From assembly GCA_023428645.1 (NCBI GenBank), contig JAEYXD010000206.1, forward strand, positions 1 to 43,231: a DNA stretch of 43,231 nucleotides, given 5' to 3'. Positions 9,045 to 17,232 of the stretch are shown one piece after another. Under the pieces are notes generated by a model. That model made no database searches. It had not been told where the DNA came from and was given only the letters and a program-made list of their open reading frames with translations. Every line of letters starts with the position of its first letter. The first letter of the stretch is position 1. The position numbers and the translations under genes were made by a program. This DNA comes from Pseudomonadota bacterium. GTDB taxonomy: Bacteria; Pseudomonadota; Gammaproteobacteria; Steroidobacterales; Steroidobacteraceae.

Positions 9045-9572
9045 TTATACCGCGGTCGACCGCGCCGGCACGGCGCGGTCCTTGCGGTCCTTCTCGAGCT
9101 TCTTGCGAATGCGCGTGCGCTTCAGCTCCGATAGGTAGTCGACGAAGAGCTTGCCGTCGAGATGATCGATCTCGTGCTGGATGCACACCGCGAGCAACCC
9201 ATCCGCTTCGATCTCGATCTGCTTGCCCGAACGATCGAGCGTGCGAACGCGAATGCGTTCGGAGCGCGTGACCTTGTCGTAAATGCCCGGCACCGACAGG
9301 CAGCCCTCTTCGGTCTCCTCCGTCCCGTCACGCGACACGATCTCGGGATTGATCAGCGCGAGCGGTGAACTGCGATCCTCGGTGACATCGATGACGATGA
9401 CACGCTTGTGCACGTTGACCTGCGTCGCCGCGAGCCCGATGCCGGGCGCGGCGTACATCGTCTCGAACATGTCGTCGATGAGCTTACGAATACCCGCGTC
9501 GACTGCGGCAACGGGCGCTGCCTTCGTGCGGAGCCGCGGATCGGGAAATTCGAGAATCGGGAGTAGTGCCAT
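9045..9572 (-). CDS. def: Peptide deformylase
   Basis: A metal-dependent hydrolase removing the formyl group from nascent N-terminal fMet. The 175-residue protein shows all three family motifs: GIGLAATQV (44-52), EEGCLSVPG with metal ligand C91, and QHEIDHLDG with H133, catalytic E134 and H137. The ATG at 9572 begins MALLPILEFPDPRLR, as expected for this family. It is the first gene of the minus-strand run def-fmt-rsmB-DUF4390-ntrY-ntrX, so its promoter should lie in the divergent region up to the LysM gene. The C-terminal tail is Lys/Arg-rich, as is common in type 1B enzymes. Confidence 0.96.
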   Translation of the reverse strand: MALLPILEFPDPRLRTKAAPVAAVDAGIRKLIDDMFETMYAAPGIGLAATQVNVHKRVIVIDVTEDRSSPLALINPEIVSRDGTEETEEGCLSVPGIYDKVTRSERIRVRTLDRSGKQIEIEADGLLAVCIQHEIDHLDGKLFVDYLSELKRTRIRKKLEKDRKDRAVPARSTAV

Positions 9573-9922
9573 GGCGCGAAGATGGATGCGGTACTTAAAA
9601 AAATCCAGTAGGCAAAAACGATGCTGCAGTTAGGGGACAACGATGGCCGGCTCGATGTTCCTCCCGTGCGACCCTCACATGACGCGAACCGAGCGCCCGC
9701 GCTCTCGCGAGGAGAGCGGGTTCACGGCGCCGCGCGGTCAAATGAGAACCACGTCGCGGGTTCGCAGCCCATTCGTACATCCGTTGCAACGATGCTGATA
9801 AAGTTCGGCCAGCGTTCAACTTAATGTCGGGGGTTCAGGCGCTTGCCGCAACTTCGTTGCGACGCAACAACGGCGAACCGCCGCTAGATCGAACCGTGCG
9901 ACGCGCGATTATAGATCTCTAA
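9573..9922. other. Divergent intergenic region def / LysM gene
   Basis: A 350-nt non-coding region that must hold promoters for both neighbours, although I cannot assign either with confidence. It contains a GC-rich stem-loop at 9696-9720 (GCTCTC / GAGAGC core) without a T tract. It also has several GTTGC/GCAAC words: a perfect CGTTGCAACG palindrome at 9782-9791 and GTTGC-GAC-GCAAC at 9856-9868. A TATAGA at 9910-9915 could serve as a -10 box for the rightward gene, but it has no good -35. Confidence 0.5.
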
Positions 9923-11071
9923 ATGGAGCTAGATAGGCGCATGAAATCTGCGACTCACCCACTGCGCGCATGCCTCGTGCTCGGCCTCGTTGCGGGCCTG
10001 ACGACATTCACGGGTTTCGCGCCAGCCAGCGCGCAGGAAGGATCGCGCACGATCGCAACGGGCAGCAATATTCCCCTGGCCGCGAATGCCCCGGACGAAT
10101 ATGTCGTCAAGCAGGGCGATACCCTGTGGGACATCTCGAAGATGTACCTCCGCGACCCGTGGTATTGGCCGGAGATCTGGTACGTCAATCCGCAGGTCGA
10201 GAACCCCCATCTCATTTATCCCGGCGATGTGCTGAAGCTCGTCTACATCGACGGCCGGCCGCGCCTCACGATCGCCGAGCGCGCCGAGGGTGGCGCCGGC
10301 TCCAAACGTCTTTCTCCCCAAGTCCGCCGCGATCCGCTCAGCCGCGCGATCACGGCCATCCCCTACGATGTCATCGCCGGATTCGCCGGCCGGCCGGTCC
10401 TGCTCGACAAGGAGCAGGTCGACAAGGCCCCCTACATCGTCGGGATGCGCGGCGACCATGTCATCGGTGGCGCCGGTAACGAGATCTATGCGCTGGGCCT
10501 CAAGAATGCGCAGCCCGACGACCGCTTCACGGTCATTCACGTCGATGGCGAACTCACCGATCCGGACACCAGAAAGCACCTTGGTTACACGGGCATCTTC
10601 GTCGGCGACGCCAGCGTGATCGCAGGCGGCGATCCCGCCAAGCTGCTGCTCACGGAAACGGCTCGCGAAGCGCTGCAAGGCGACAAGCTGTTCATCGAGA
10701 CCGCCGAAGTCGGCGTCGATTTCGTACCGCGCGCGCCAGAAAAAGAGATCGATGCGACCGTGATCGCCGTCCGGGATCTGACCGTGATCGGCCAGCATCA
10801 AATCGTCGCCTTGAATCGCGGCCTGGCGGCCGGGCTCGAACCAGGCGATGTGCTGGCGGTCGAGCAAGCGGGCGCCGTCGTCATCGACAAGTTCGCCAAG
10901 GGCGGCCTGAACGCAGGCACCGGGCATCTGAAGCGCGGCAAGCGCGTGCAGTTGCCCGCGGAGCGCGTCGGCGTCGTCATGATCTACAGGGCTTACGAAC
11001 GCGTGAGCTTCGCGCTCGTGATGGAAGCCACGCAGGAAATCCACGCGGGCGATCGCGCAACGAATCCATAA
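9923..11071 (+). CDS. LysM protein, TsaP-like (type IV pilus secretin-associated)
   Basis: An exported 382-residue protein. The signal peptide ends near ASA-QEG. A LysM domain follows (about 56-107: DEYVVKQGDTLWDISKMYL, then WPEIWYVNPQ and PGDVLKLVY), which binds peptidoglycan. A long beta-rich C-terminal region completes it, compatible with the FlgT-like domain of TsaP. In Pseudomonas the LysM gene next to dprA encodes TsaP, which anchors the type IV pilus secretin, so that role is likely here by context and architecture, though unproven. The initiation codon is uncertain: ATG 9923 is used here, but ATG 9941 has a GGAG at 9925-9928 upstream and starts closer to the signal peptide. Two hairpins separate it from dprA. 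Confidence 0.85.
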   Translation: MELDRRMKSATHPLRACLVLGLVAGLTTFTGFAPASAQEGSRTIATGSNIPLAANAPDEYVVKQGDTLWDISKMYLRDPWYWPEIWYVNPQVENPHLIYPGDVLKLVYIDGRPRLTIAERAEGGAGSKRLSPQVRRDPLSRAITAIPYDVIAGFAGRPVLLDKEQVDKAPYIVGMRGDHVIGGAGNEIYALGLKNAQPDDRFTVIHVDGELTDPDTRKHLGYTGIFVGDASVIAGGDPAKLLLTETAREALQGDKLFIETAEVGVDFVPRAPEKEIDATVIAVRDLTVIGQHQIVALNRGLAAGLEPGDVLAVEQAGAVVIDKFAKGGLNAGTGHLKRGKRVQLPAERVGVVMIYRAYERVSFALVMEATQEIHAGDRATNP

Positions 11072-11077
11072 TCCAGC

Positions 11078-11108
11078 CGGCTGGTCGCTAGCCACTAGCG
11101 ACTAGCCG
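11078..11108 (+). repeat. Stem-loop 1 between LysM gene and dprA
   Basis: A 14-bp stem with one G-T wobble and a CCA loop; the arms are CGGCTGGTCGCTAG and CTAGCGACTAGCCG. It begins 6 nt after the LysM gene stop. There is no T tract after it, so it is either a Rho-assisted end, an mRNA-stabilising or processing hairpin, or a dispersed palindromic repeat. It would lie in the mRNA leader of dprA if the two genes are cotranscribed. Confidence 0.7.
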
Positions 11109-11128
11109 CGGTTGCGCCGGCCAGGCGC

Positions 11129-11154
11129 GAGCGATCACTATCCGCTGATCGCTC
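11129..11154 (+). repeat. Stem-loop 2 before dprA
   Basis: A perfect 9-bp inverted repeat, GAGCGATCA and TGATCGCTC, with an 8-nt loop. It ends 20 nt before the dprA ATG, where it could affect ribosome access. It is unrelated in sequence to the hairpin just upstream. Confidence 0.65.
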
Positions 11155-11174
11155 ACCACCTACGACGTGAACTC

Positions 11175-12290
11175 ATGGACGAGATCACAGCGGCGCTCAC
11201 GCTCGCTCGCATTCCCTTTCTCGATGCCCGCCTCGTGCGCGAATGGTCGGCGCGCTTCGGGCATTTCACCGATTTTGCCGGCGCGACGCCGGCGGCGCTG
11301 GGTGCCGCGGGCGTACCGGCAAGAATCATCGACGGCCTGCGGCACGCGGCGCGCGAAATCGATGGCGATCGACGCTGGCTCGCGACACGACAGCATCATT
11401 TCATCCCCTGGTACAGCGAGCTGTATCCACCGCTCCTGAGCGAGCTGGCCGATCCGCCGGTGGCGCTTTACGTGCGCGGCAATCCTGAGTTGCTGTCGTT
11501 ACCGCAGATCGCGATCGTGGGCTCGCGCAATCCAACACCCAACGGCCGAGAAGCCGCGCACGAGTTTGCGGCGGAGCTCGCGCGCGCTGGCCTGGTCGTC
11601 ACGAGCGGCCTGGCGATCGGCATCGATGCGGCCAGTCATGCCGGCGCGCTGCATGTGGGCGGGACGACGATCGCCGTTTGCGGCACGGGGCTGGATGTTC
11701 CCTACCCCGCGAGCAACGTCGAGCTCGCCGAGCGCATCGTCGCGCAGGGCGCGCTCGTGAGCGAATTTCCGCTCGGCACGGCGCCACTGAAGGCGAATTT
11801 CCCCCGCCGCAACCGCGTCATCTCCGGCCTCGCGCTGGGAACGCTCGTCGTCGAAGCGGCGTTACGCAGCGGCTCGCTGATCACCGCGCGCCTGGCCGCC
11901 GAGCAAGGCCGTGAGGTGTTCGCGATGCCAGGCTCGATCCGCAATCCACAGGTGCGCGGCTGTCATCAGCTCATCAGGCAGGGCGCAAAACTGGTGGAAA
12001 CTCCCCACGACATATTCGAGGAACTGCGGCCGCTCGCGGGCGCGCTCGCGCATTTGACCGACACGCGTAACACCGTGGATCGTGAGCCAAAAACCGACGG
12101 CCTATTGCACAAGGGCCATCAAATCCTGTTAGATGCGCTCGGCTTCGAGCCGGCCGGCGTGGACCTTCTGGTCGAGCGTACCGGGCTTCGAGCCGACGAG
12201 GTAGCTTCGATGCTGCTCATTCTCGAGCTCGATGGTCGCGTCGAATCCTACCCTGGCGGTCTCTACCTCCGGCACGCCCAAAGAGAGTGA
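11175..12290 (+). CDS. dprA: DNA-processing protein DprA
   Basis: Loads RecA on single-stranded DNA taken up during natural transformation and protects that DNA. The 371-residue protein has an N-terminal helical (SAM-like) region. The Rossmann core (about 95-310) has the family landmarks IAIVGSRNPTPNGR, GLAIGIDAASHAGAL, GTGLDVPYP, FPRRNRVISGL and RSGSLITARLAAEQGREVFA. A C-terminal winged helix of the DprA type follows (about 315-371). The frame is open from a TTG at 11112, but that would place the second hairpin inside the gene; ATG 11175 gives the usual N-terminus. smg starts 1 nt after its stop. With a TsaP-like gene alongside, competence and type IV pili are plausible traits of this organism (inference). 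Confidence 0.95.
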   Translation: MDEITAALTLARIPFLDARLVREWSARFGHFTDFAGATPAALGAAGVPARIIDGLRHAAREIDGDRRWLATRQHHFIPWYSELYPPLLSELADPPVALYVRGNPELLSLPQIAIVGSRNPTPNGREAAHEFAAELARAGLVVTSGLAIGIDAASHAGALHVGGTTIAVCGTGLDVPYPASNVELAERIVAQGALVSEFPLGTAPLKANFPRRNRVISGLALGTLVVEAALRSGSLITARLAAEQGREVFAMPGSIRNPQVRGCHQLIRQGAKLVETPHDIFEELRPLAGALAHLTDTRNTVDREPKTDGLLHKGHQILLDALGFEPAGVDLLVERTGLRADEVASMLLILELDGRVESYPGGLYLRHAQRE

Positions 12291-12291
12291 A

Positions 12292-12771
12292 ATGAAGGAA
12301 AGCGTTCTCGATATTCTGATCTATCTATTCGAGAATTATTTCGACGCCGACATCGAATCAGCACCCGAACCCGACCGCGACACTCTCAAGGACGAACTCG
12401 AGCGAGCCGGTTTTTCCGAGCGCGAAGTGGAGCGGGCGCTCGAATGGCTGGAGCAGCTCTCGGCCGATCCGCAACGTTCAGGGGTTTCGCCCACGGCCCG
12501 GGCGATACGAGTTTTCGATCCGCGCGAGCTCGCGCGCCTGGATACGGATTGTCGCGGATACATCTTGTATCTGGAGAACATTGGAATTCTGAGCGCCGCG
12601 CAACGCGAGCTCGCGATCGATCGCCTGCTCGCGCTCGACGCGGCGCAGATCGACATCGAGCAGGTGAAGTGGGTCGTGCTGATGGTGCTGTTCAGCCAGC
12701 CCGGCCAAGAAAGCGCCTACCTGCGAATGGAAGATTTGGTTTTCGACAATCGCTTGGACATCGTGCACTGA
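12292..12771 (+). CDS. smg: Smg protein (DUF494)
   Basis: A 159-residue cytoplasmic protein of unknown biochemical role, found between dprA and topA in many proteobacteria. It begins MKESVLDILIYLFENY, the family hallmark, followed by an acidic linker, an ERALEWLEQL helix and the conserved end segment with EQVKWVVLMVLFSQPG and MEDLVFD. The chosen ATG (12292) lies 1 nt after the dprA stop and has an AAGAGAG purine run before it; the frame also runs further upstream inside dprA, which is not credible. The transcript ends at the strong terminator 30 nt downstream. Confidence 0.93.
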   Translation: MKESVLDILIYLFENYFDADIESAPEPDRDTLKDELERAGFSEREVERALEWLEQLSADPQRSGVSPTARAIRVFDPRELARLDTDCRGYILYLENIGILSAAQRELAIDRLLALDAAQIDIEQVKWVVLMVLFSQPGQESAYLRMEDLVFDNRLDIVH

Positions 12772-12801
12772 CGCGACAGAGAACACATACATTCGGATAG
12801 C

Positions 12802-12830
12802 ACCGCGGACCGCCGCGGTTTTATTTTTTT
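12802..12830 (+). terminator. Intrinsic terminator after smg
   Basis: A 7-bp GC stem, ACCGCGG / CCGCGGT, with an ACCG loop runs straight into TTTTATTTTTTT. This is a textbook Rho-independent terminator. It ends the LysM gene-dprA-smg unit and separates it from topA. Confidence 0.88.
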
Positions 12831-12849
12831 GGGGAGTGCTTTTCTTAGA

Positions 12850-12894
12850 GGGCCCCCACCCCTAGCCCTCCCCCGCCGCGCGGGGGAGGGGGAG
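12850..12894 (-). repeat. C/G-rich palindromic repeat, copy A
   Basis: A perfect 11-bp palindrome core (CCCTCCCCCGC / GCGGGGGAGGG) with a flanking tail that on the minus strand reads GAGGGCTAGGGGTGGGGGCC. The same core-plus-tail organisation recurs in the opposite orientation between gltB and gltD. Such dispersed short palindromes are common in GC-rich proteobacteria. It lies between the smg terminator and the topA start. Confidence 0.65.
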
Positions 12895-12915
12895 TAGGCT
12901 GAAGCCGTCTTTGAT

Positions 12916-15438
12916 ATGGAGCAAAAGAACCTCGTCATCGTCGAATCGCCTGCCAAGGCGAAAACGATCAAGAAGTATCTCGGCAAGAATTTCGAGGTAC
13001 TCGCTTCCTATGGCCACGTGCGCGACCTGGTGCCGAAAGAAGGCGCCGTCGATCCGCAGCACAAGTTCGCGATGCGCTACCAGATTCTCGAGAAGAACGA
13101 GAAGCACGTGCAGGCAATCGCGCGGGCGCTGAAGAAGTCCGACTCGCTCTATCTGGCAACCGACCCTGATCGCGAGGGTGAGGCGATCTCCTGGCATCTG
13201 ACCGAGCTGCTGAAGGATCTCAAGGCGCTCGACAACAAGGACGTGCATCGCGTCGTGTTCTACGAGATCACGCGCAACGCCATTCGCGAAGCCATCCAGA
13301 AGCCGCGCGACATCTCGCAAGACCTCGTGAACGCGCAGCAGGCGCGTCGCGCGCTCGACTATCTCGTGGGCTTCAATCTCTCGCCGCTGCTGTGGAAGAA
13401 GGCGGGGCTGCCCGGCGCTTCCGCGGGTCGCGTGCAAAGCCCGGCGCTGCGCATGATCTGCGAGCGCGAGGAAGAGATCGCACGCTTCGTCGCCCGGGAA
13501 TATTGGACGATCGACGCCGACGCGGAAAAAGGCTCGCAAGGCTTCCCCGCCCGCCTGATCGAATATCGCGGCACGAAGGTTGAGCAGTTCACCGTCACGA
13601 ACGAAGCGCAGGCGAACGAAGTGCGCACTGCGATCGAGCAGGCCGCGAACGGCGCGCTCGTCGTCACGTCGATCGACAAGAAGCAGCGCAAGCGCAATCC
13701 GTCGCCGCCGTTCACGACCTCGACGCTGCAACAGGAAGCGGCGCGCAAGCTCGGCTTCGGCGCGCAACGCACGATGCGTCTCGCGCAGCAGCTCTACGAA
13801 GGCGTCGATTTCGGCGAAGGCGCCGTCGGCTTGATCACGTACATGCGTACGGACTCCGTGAATCTCGCGAACGAAGCGCTCACCGAGATCCGCCAAGTGA
13901 TCGAAAAGACCTACGGCAAGGACTCGCTGCCGGCCGAGCCGCGCGTCTACAAGACGAAGTCGAAGAACGCGCAAGAAGCACACGAAGCGATCCGTCCGAC
14001 CTCCGCGTCGATCGCGCCGGAGCAGCTCGAAGGCAAGATCGACCAGGATCAATGGAAGCTCTATTCGCTCATCTGGAAGCGCGCCGTCGCGAGCCAGATG
14101 GAGCCGGCCGTCTACGATACGGTCGCCGTCGATCTCGTTCCCGGCGCGAGAGCCGTACGCGAAGGCGCCGTCGCGGCGTTGCGCGCGAACGGGTCCACGC
14201 TCGTGAAGCCAGGCTACATCGCCGTGTACAAGGAAGGCCAGGATGACGCGAGCGACGACGACAACGATCGCATCCTGCCCGCGCTCGAAGTGGGCGACGC
14301 CTTGAAGCTGCTCGCGCTGCGGCCCGAACAGCACTTCACCGAACCGCCGCCGCGCTACTCCGAAGCGAGCCTCGTGAAGGCGCTCGAGGAATACGGCATC
14401 GGTCGTCCCTCGACGTACGCGAGCATCATCGCGACGCTCACGGGCAAGAAATATTGCGAGCTGCTCAATCGCCGCTTCACGCCGACGGACCTGGGCAAGA
14501 TCGTCAACAAGTTCCTGACGCGCAATTTCCAGCACTACGTCGACTACGGCTTCACCGCGAAAATGGAAGACGATCTCGACGAGATCGCCGACGGCAAGGA
14601 AGAGTGGGTGCCCGTGCTCGACCGCTTCTGGAAGGATTTCAAGAACCAGGTCGAAGTCGTCGACAAGACGGTCACGCGCGAGGACATCTCGGAAGCGCGC
14701 GAGCTCGGCGTCGATCCGGTGTCCGGACGGCCGATCTCCGTGCGCTACGGCAAGTACGGTCCTTTCGTGCAAGCAGGCACGAAAAACGACGAGGAGAAGC
14801 CGAAGTTCGCGAGCCTGCGCCCGCATCAGCGCATGGACTCGCTGACGCTCGCCGAGGCCTTGGAGCTGTTCAAGCTGCCGCGCACGCTCGGCCACATGCC
14901 GAGCGGCGATCCGATCAAGGTCGCGATCGGCCGCTTCGGCCCATACGTTCAATACGGCGCGAAGAAGTTCGTCTCGATCAAGGACGACGATCCGTACGAG
15001 ATCGAGATGCCGCGCGCGCTCGAGCTGATCCGCGCGAAGGAAGAGCTCGACGCGAACCGCATCATTCTCGATTTCCCCGAAGCGGGAATTCAGGTGCTGA
15101 ACGGCCGCTTCGGCCCGTACATCACCGATCGCGTCAAGAACGCGAAGATTCCGAAGGATCGCGATCCGAAGACGCTGACACTCGATGAATGTCGCGAGCT
15201 GATCGCCGCCGCGCCGGTGCGGCGTGGTCGCTTCGGCGCCAAGGCGCCGATGAAACAAGCCGCGAAGGCAGCGCCAGCGGAAGCGGTGAAGGCGGAGAAG
15301 GCCGCGAAAGCGACGAAGAAAGTCGCGAAGTCGGCCGCTCCCGCGAAGGCTGCGAAGACCGCGAGCGCGAAGACGACGAAGGCCAAGGCGTCCAAGTCGG
15401 CGAAGTCGGGTAAATCCACGAAATCCTCGGGCAAGTGA
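12916..15438 (+). CDS. topA: DNA topoisomerase I
   Basis: A type IA topoisomerase relaxing negative supercoils; 840 residues. The Toprim domain starts LVIVESPAKAKTI and holds DPDREGEAISWHL. The active-site tyrosine is Y309 in LITYMRTDS. The C-terminal part differs from E. coli: instead of C4 zinc fingers there are three Topo_C repeats (KYGPFVQAG, RFGPYVQYG, RFGPYITD, about 610-745), which lack paired cysteines. It ends in a Lys/Ala/Ser-rich tail of about 60 residues reminiscent of histone-like proteins, presumably a DNA-binding extension. Translation starts at ATG 12916 without an obvious ribosome-binding site. hemF begins just after the stop, so the genes may be cotranscribed. Confidence 0.96.
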   Translation: MEQKNLVIVESPAKAKTIKKYLGKNFEVLASYGHVRDLVPKEGAVDPQHKFAMRYQILEKNEKHVQAIARALKKSDSLYLATDPDREGEAISWHLTELLKDLKALDNKDVHRVVFYEITRNAIREAIQKPRDISQDLVNAQQARRALDYLVGFNLSPLLWKKAGLPGASAGRVQSPALRMICEREEEIARFVAREYWTIDADAEKGSQGFPARLIEYRGTKVEQFTVTNEAQANEVRTAIEQAANGALVVTSIDKKQRKRNPSPPFTTSTLQQEAARKLGFGAQRTMRLAQQLYEGVDFGEGAVGLITYMRTDSVNLANEALTEIRQVIEKTYGKDSLPAEPRVYKTKSKNAQEAHEAIRPTSASIAPEQLEGKIDQDQWKLYSLIWKRAVASQMEPAVYDTVAVDLVPGARAVREGAVAALRANGSTLVKPGYIAVYKEGQDDASDDDNDRILPALEVGDALKLLALRPEQHFTEPPPRYSEASLVKALEEYGIGRPSTYASIIATLTGKKYCELLNRRFTPTDLGKIVNKFLTRNFQHYVDYGFTAKMEDDLDEIADGKEEWVPVLDRFWKDFKNQVEVVDKTVTREDISEARELGVDPVSGRPISVRYGKYGPFVQAGTKNDEEKPKFASLRPHQRMDSLTLAEALELFKLPRTLGHMPSGDPIKVAIGRFGPYVQYGAKKFVSIKDDDPYEIEMPRALELIRAKEELDANRIILDFPEAGIQVLNGRFGPYITDRVKNAKIPKDRDPKTLTLDECRELIAAAPVRRGRFGAKAPMKQAAKAAPAEAVKAEKAAKATKKVAKSAAPAKAAKTASAKTTKAKASKSAKSGKSTKSSGK

Positions 15439-15455
15439 GCCCTGCCCGGCCGACC

Positions 15456-16394
15456 ATGAGCACCAGCTACGATTCCGCCGCCGTTCTCGATTACTTGCGC
15501 GGTCTGCAGGATCGCATCTGCGCTGCGCTCGAACAGCTCGACGGTCGCGCGACGTTCCGGCGCGATGCCTGGCAGCGTGCCGAAGGCGGCGGCGGCGAGT
15601 CGCGCGTGCTGCGTAACGGTGCGGTGTTCGAGCAGGCGGGCGTCAACTTCTCTCACGTGATGGGACACAAGCTGCCGCCCAGCGCGACCGCGCAGCGGCC
15701 CGAACTGGCGGATGCGAAGTGGCTCGCCGCTGGCGTGTCACTCGTGATTCACCCGCTGAATCCGTACGTCCCGACGACGCATGCGAACGTGCGCTTTTTC
15801 GCCGCAACGAGCGACACGAGCTCGGCGTGGTGGTTCGGCGGCGGGTTCGATCTCACGCCTTATTATCCGTACGAGGAAGACGTGCTGCATTGGCATCGCA
15901 CCGCGGCCGACGCCTGCGCGCCTTTCGGCGCGAACGTGTATCCAGCGCACAAGGACTGGTGCGACAAGTACTTCTTCCTCAAGCACCGCAACGAGACGCG
16001 CGGCGTCGGCGGGCTGTTCTTCGACGATCTGAACGAAGGCGGCTTCGAGCGCTGCTTCGCGTATCAGCGCAGCGTCGGCGATCACTTCCTGCCGGCGTAT
16101 GTTCCGATCGTCGAGCGCCGCAAGGACGTGCCGTTCGGCGAGCGCGAGCGGCAATTCCAGCTCTACCGACGCGGACGATACGTCGAGTTCAATCTCGTCT
16201 ACGACCGCGGTACGTCGTTCGGCTTGCAGTCGGGCGGGCGCACGGAATCCATCTTGATGTCGCTGCCGCCGCTCGTGCGTTGGGAATACGACTGGCATCC
16301 GGACCCCGGCTCACCGGAAGAGCTTCTCTACAAGGACTTCCTGCGACCGCGCGACTGGCTCAATGAATTACCGCCACGCCTTTCACGCGGGTAA
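15456..16394 (+). CDS. hemF: Aerobic coproporphyrinogen III oxidase
   Basis: Oxygen-dependent oxidative decarboxylation of coproporphyrinogen III to protoporphyrinogen IX in heme synthesis. The 312-residue protein has the family signatures WWFGGGFDLTPYYPYEED, the GVGGLFFDDLNE loop, and VEFNLVYDRGTSFGLQSGGR near the C-terminus. The frame is open from a GTG at 15435 that overlaps topA; ATG 15456 (17 nt after the topA stop) is preferred. The last 32 nt overlap the start of rlmJ. Its presence shows aerobic heme synthesis; hemB lies 1.6 kb downstream. Confidence 0.96.
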   Translation: MSTSYDSAAVLDYLRGLQDRICAALEQLDGRATFRRDAWQRAEGGGGESRVLRNGAVFEQAGVNFSHVMGHKLPPSATAQRPELADAKWLAAGVSLVIHPLNPYVPTTHANVRFFAATSDTSSAWWFGGGFDLTPYYPYEEDVLHWHRTAADACAPFGANVYPAHKDWCDKYFFLKHRNETRGVGGLFFDDLNEGGFERCFAYQRSVGDHFLPAYVPIVERRKDVPFGERERQFQLYRRGRYVEFNLVYDRGTSFGLQSGGRTESILMSLPPLVRWEYDWHPDPGSPEELLYKDFLRPRDWLNELPPRLSRG

Positions 16395-17193
16395 CTTCGC
16401 CGACGTTCACAAGCACGTCGTGCTCGTCGCGCTGCTCGAGCGGTTGAAGCGCAAGCCGACGCCGATGTTCTTCCTCGACACGCACGCCGGGCGCGGCCGC
16501 TACGACCTGCGCTCGCCCGATGCGACGCGCGGCGCGGAGTGGCGCGGCGGAATCGGCAGGCTCGCAGGTCGCGCGCTGCGGACGGACGATGCGCGCTTGT
16601 ATGTCGAGCGTGCGGGGATCACGTCGCAGCAACACGAGTACTTGGGCTCGCCGCTCATCGCGTTGCGCAGCCTGCGCGATTCGGACCGCATCGTCTTCGT
16701 CGAGCAGCAGTCGGCCGAAGCCGCGGCGCTCGAACGTTCGCTGCCGCGGCGGCGCAATCTGTCGGTCGTGTGCGGCGACGGCTATGCGGCGCTGAAGACG
16801 TTCTTGCCGCCGAAGGAAAATCGCGGCCTCGTGCTGATCGATCCGCCGTACGAGGCCGAGGACGAGTTCGGACGCGTCGAGCGCGCGCTGCAGTTCGGGC
16901 TGACGCGTTGGCCGAACGGCATGTTCGCCGCGTGGTATCCGTTGAAGGCGTCGCGCGAAGCACAGCGTCTGCAGGCGGCGCTCACCAAGACCGGATTGCG
17001 CAAGCTGTTGCTCGTGGAGCTGTCGATCCGCCCGCAGGATTCGCCGCTCGGGCTCAACGGCTCGGGACTCGTGATCGCGAATCCGCCCTGGAAGCTCGAC
17101 GACGAGATTCGCCCGCCGCTCGCCGAGGTGCACGCCGCGCTCGACCCGCAGGGCGACGGCGGCGTGCGCGTCGAATGGCTGGTGCGGGAGTAA
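16363..17193 (+). CDS. rlmJ: 23S rRNA (adenine-2030-N6)-methyltransferase
   Basis: A SAM-dependent enzyme that makes m6A2030 in 23S rRNA. The 276-residue protein opens MNYRHAFHAGNFADVHKH, the diagnostic RlmJ N-terminus, followed by LDTHAGRGRYDL (SAM-binding motif I) and the catalytic DPPY motif at 160-163. An inserted helical region lies between motifs I and IV, as in the family. Its ATG sits inside the last 32 nt of hemF in another frame, so translation is probably coupled. It converges with tag, with 39 nt between stops. Confidence 0.94.
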   Translation: MNYRHAFHAGNFADVHKHVVLVALLERLKRKPTPMFFLDTHAGRGRYDLRSPDATRGAEWRGGIGRLAGRALRTDDARLYVERAGITSQQHEYLGSPLIALRSLRDSDRIVFVEQQSAEAAALERSLPRRRNLSVVCGDGYAALKTFLPPKENRGLVLIDPPYEAEDEFGRVERALQFGLTRWPNGMFAAWYPLKASREAQRLQAALTKTGLRKLLLVELSIRPQDSPLGLNGSGLVIANPPWKLDDEIRPPLAEVHAALDPQGDGGVRVEWLVRE

Positions 17194-17232
17194 GCCGCGG
17201 AGCAATTGCTGGGTGAGTGAACGCCGGCCTTG

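Noticed and set aside
9740..9775. A GGGTTCGCAGCCC string resembling a tRNA T arm
   Set aside because: Only three pairs form, and no acceptor, D or anticodon arm could be fitted around it.
12862..15258. A 798-codon open frame antisense to topA
   Set aside because: The same GC-driven shadow effect. No motif, and topA is certain.
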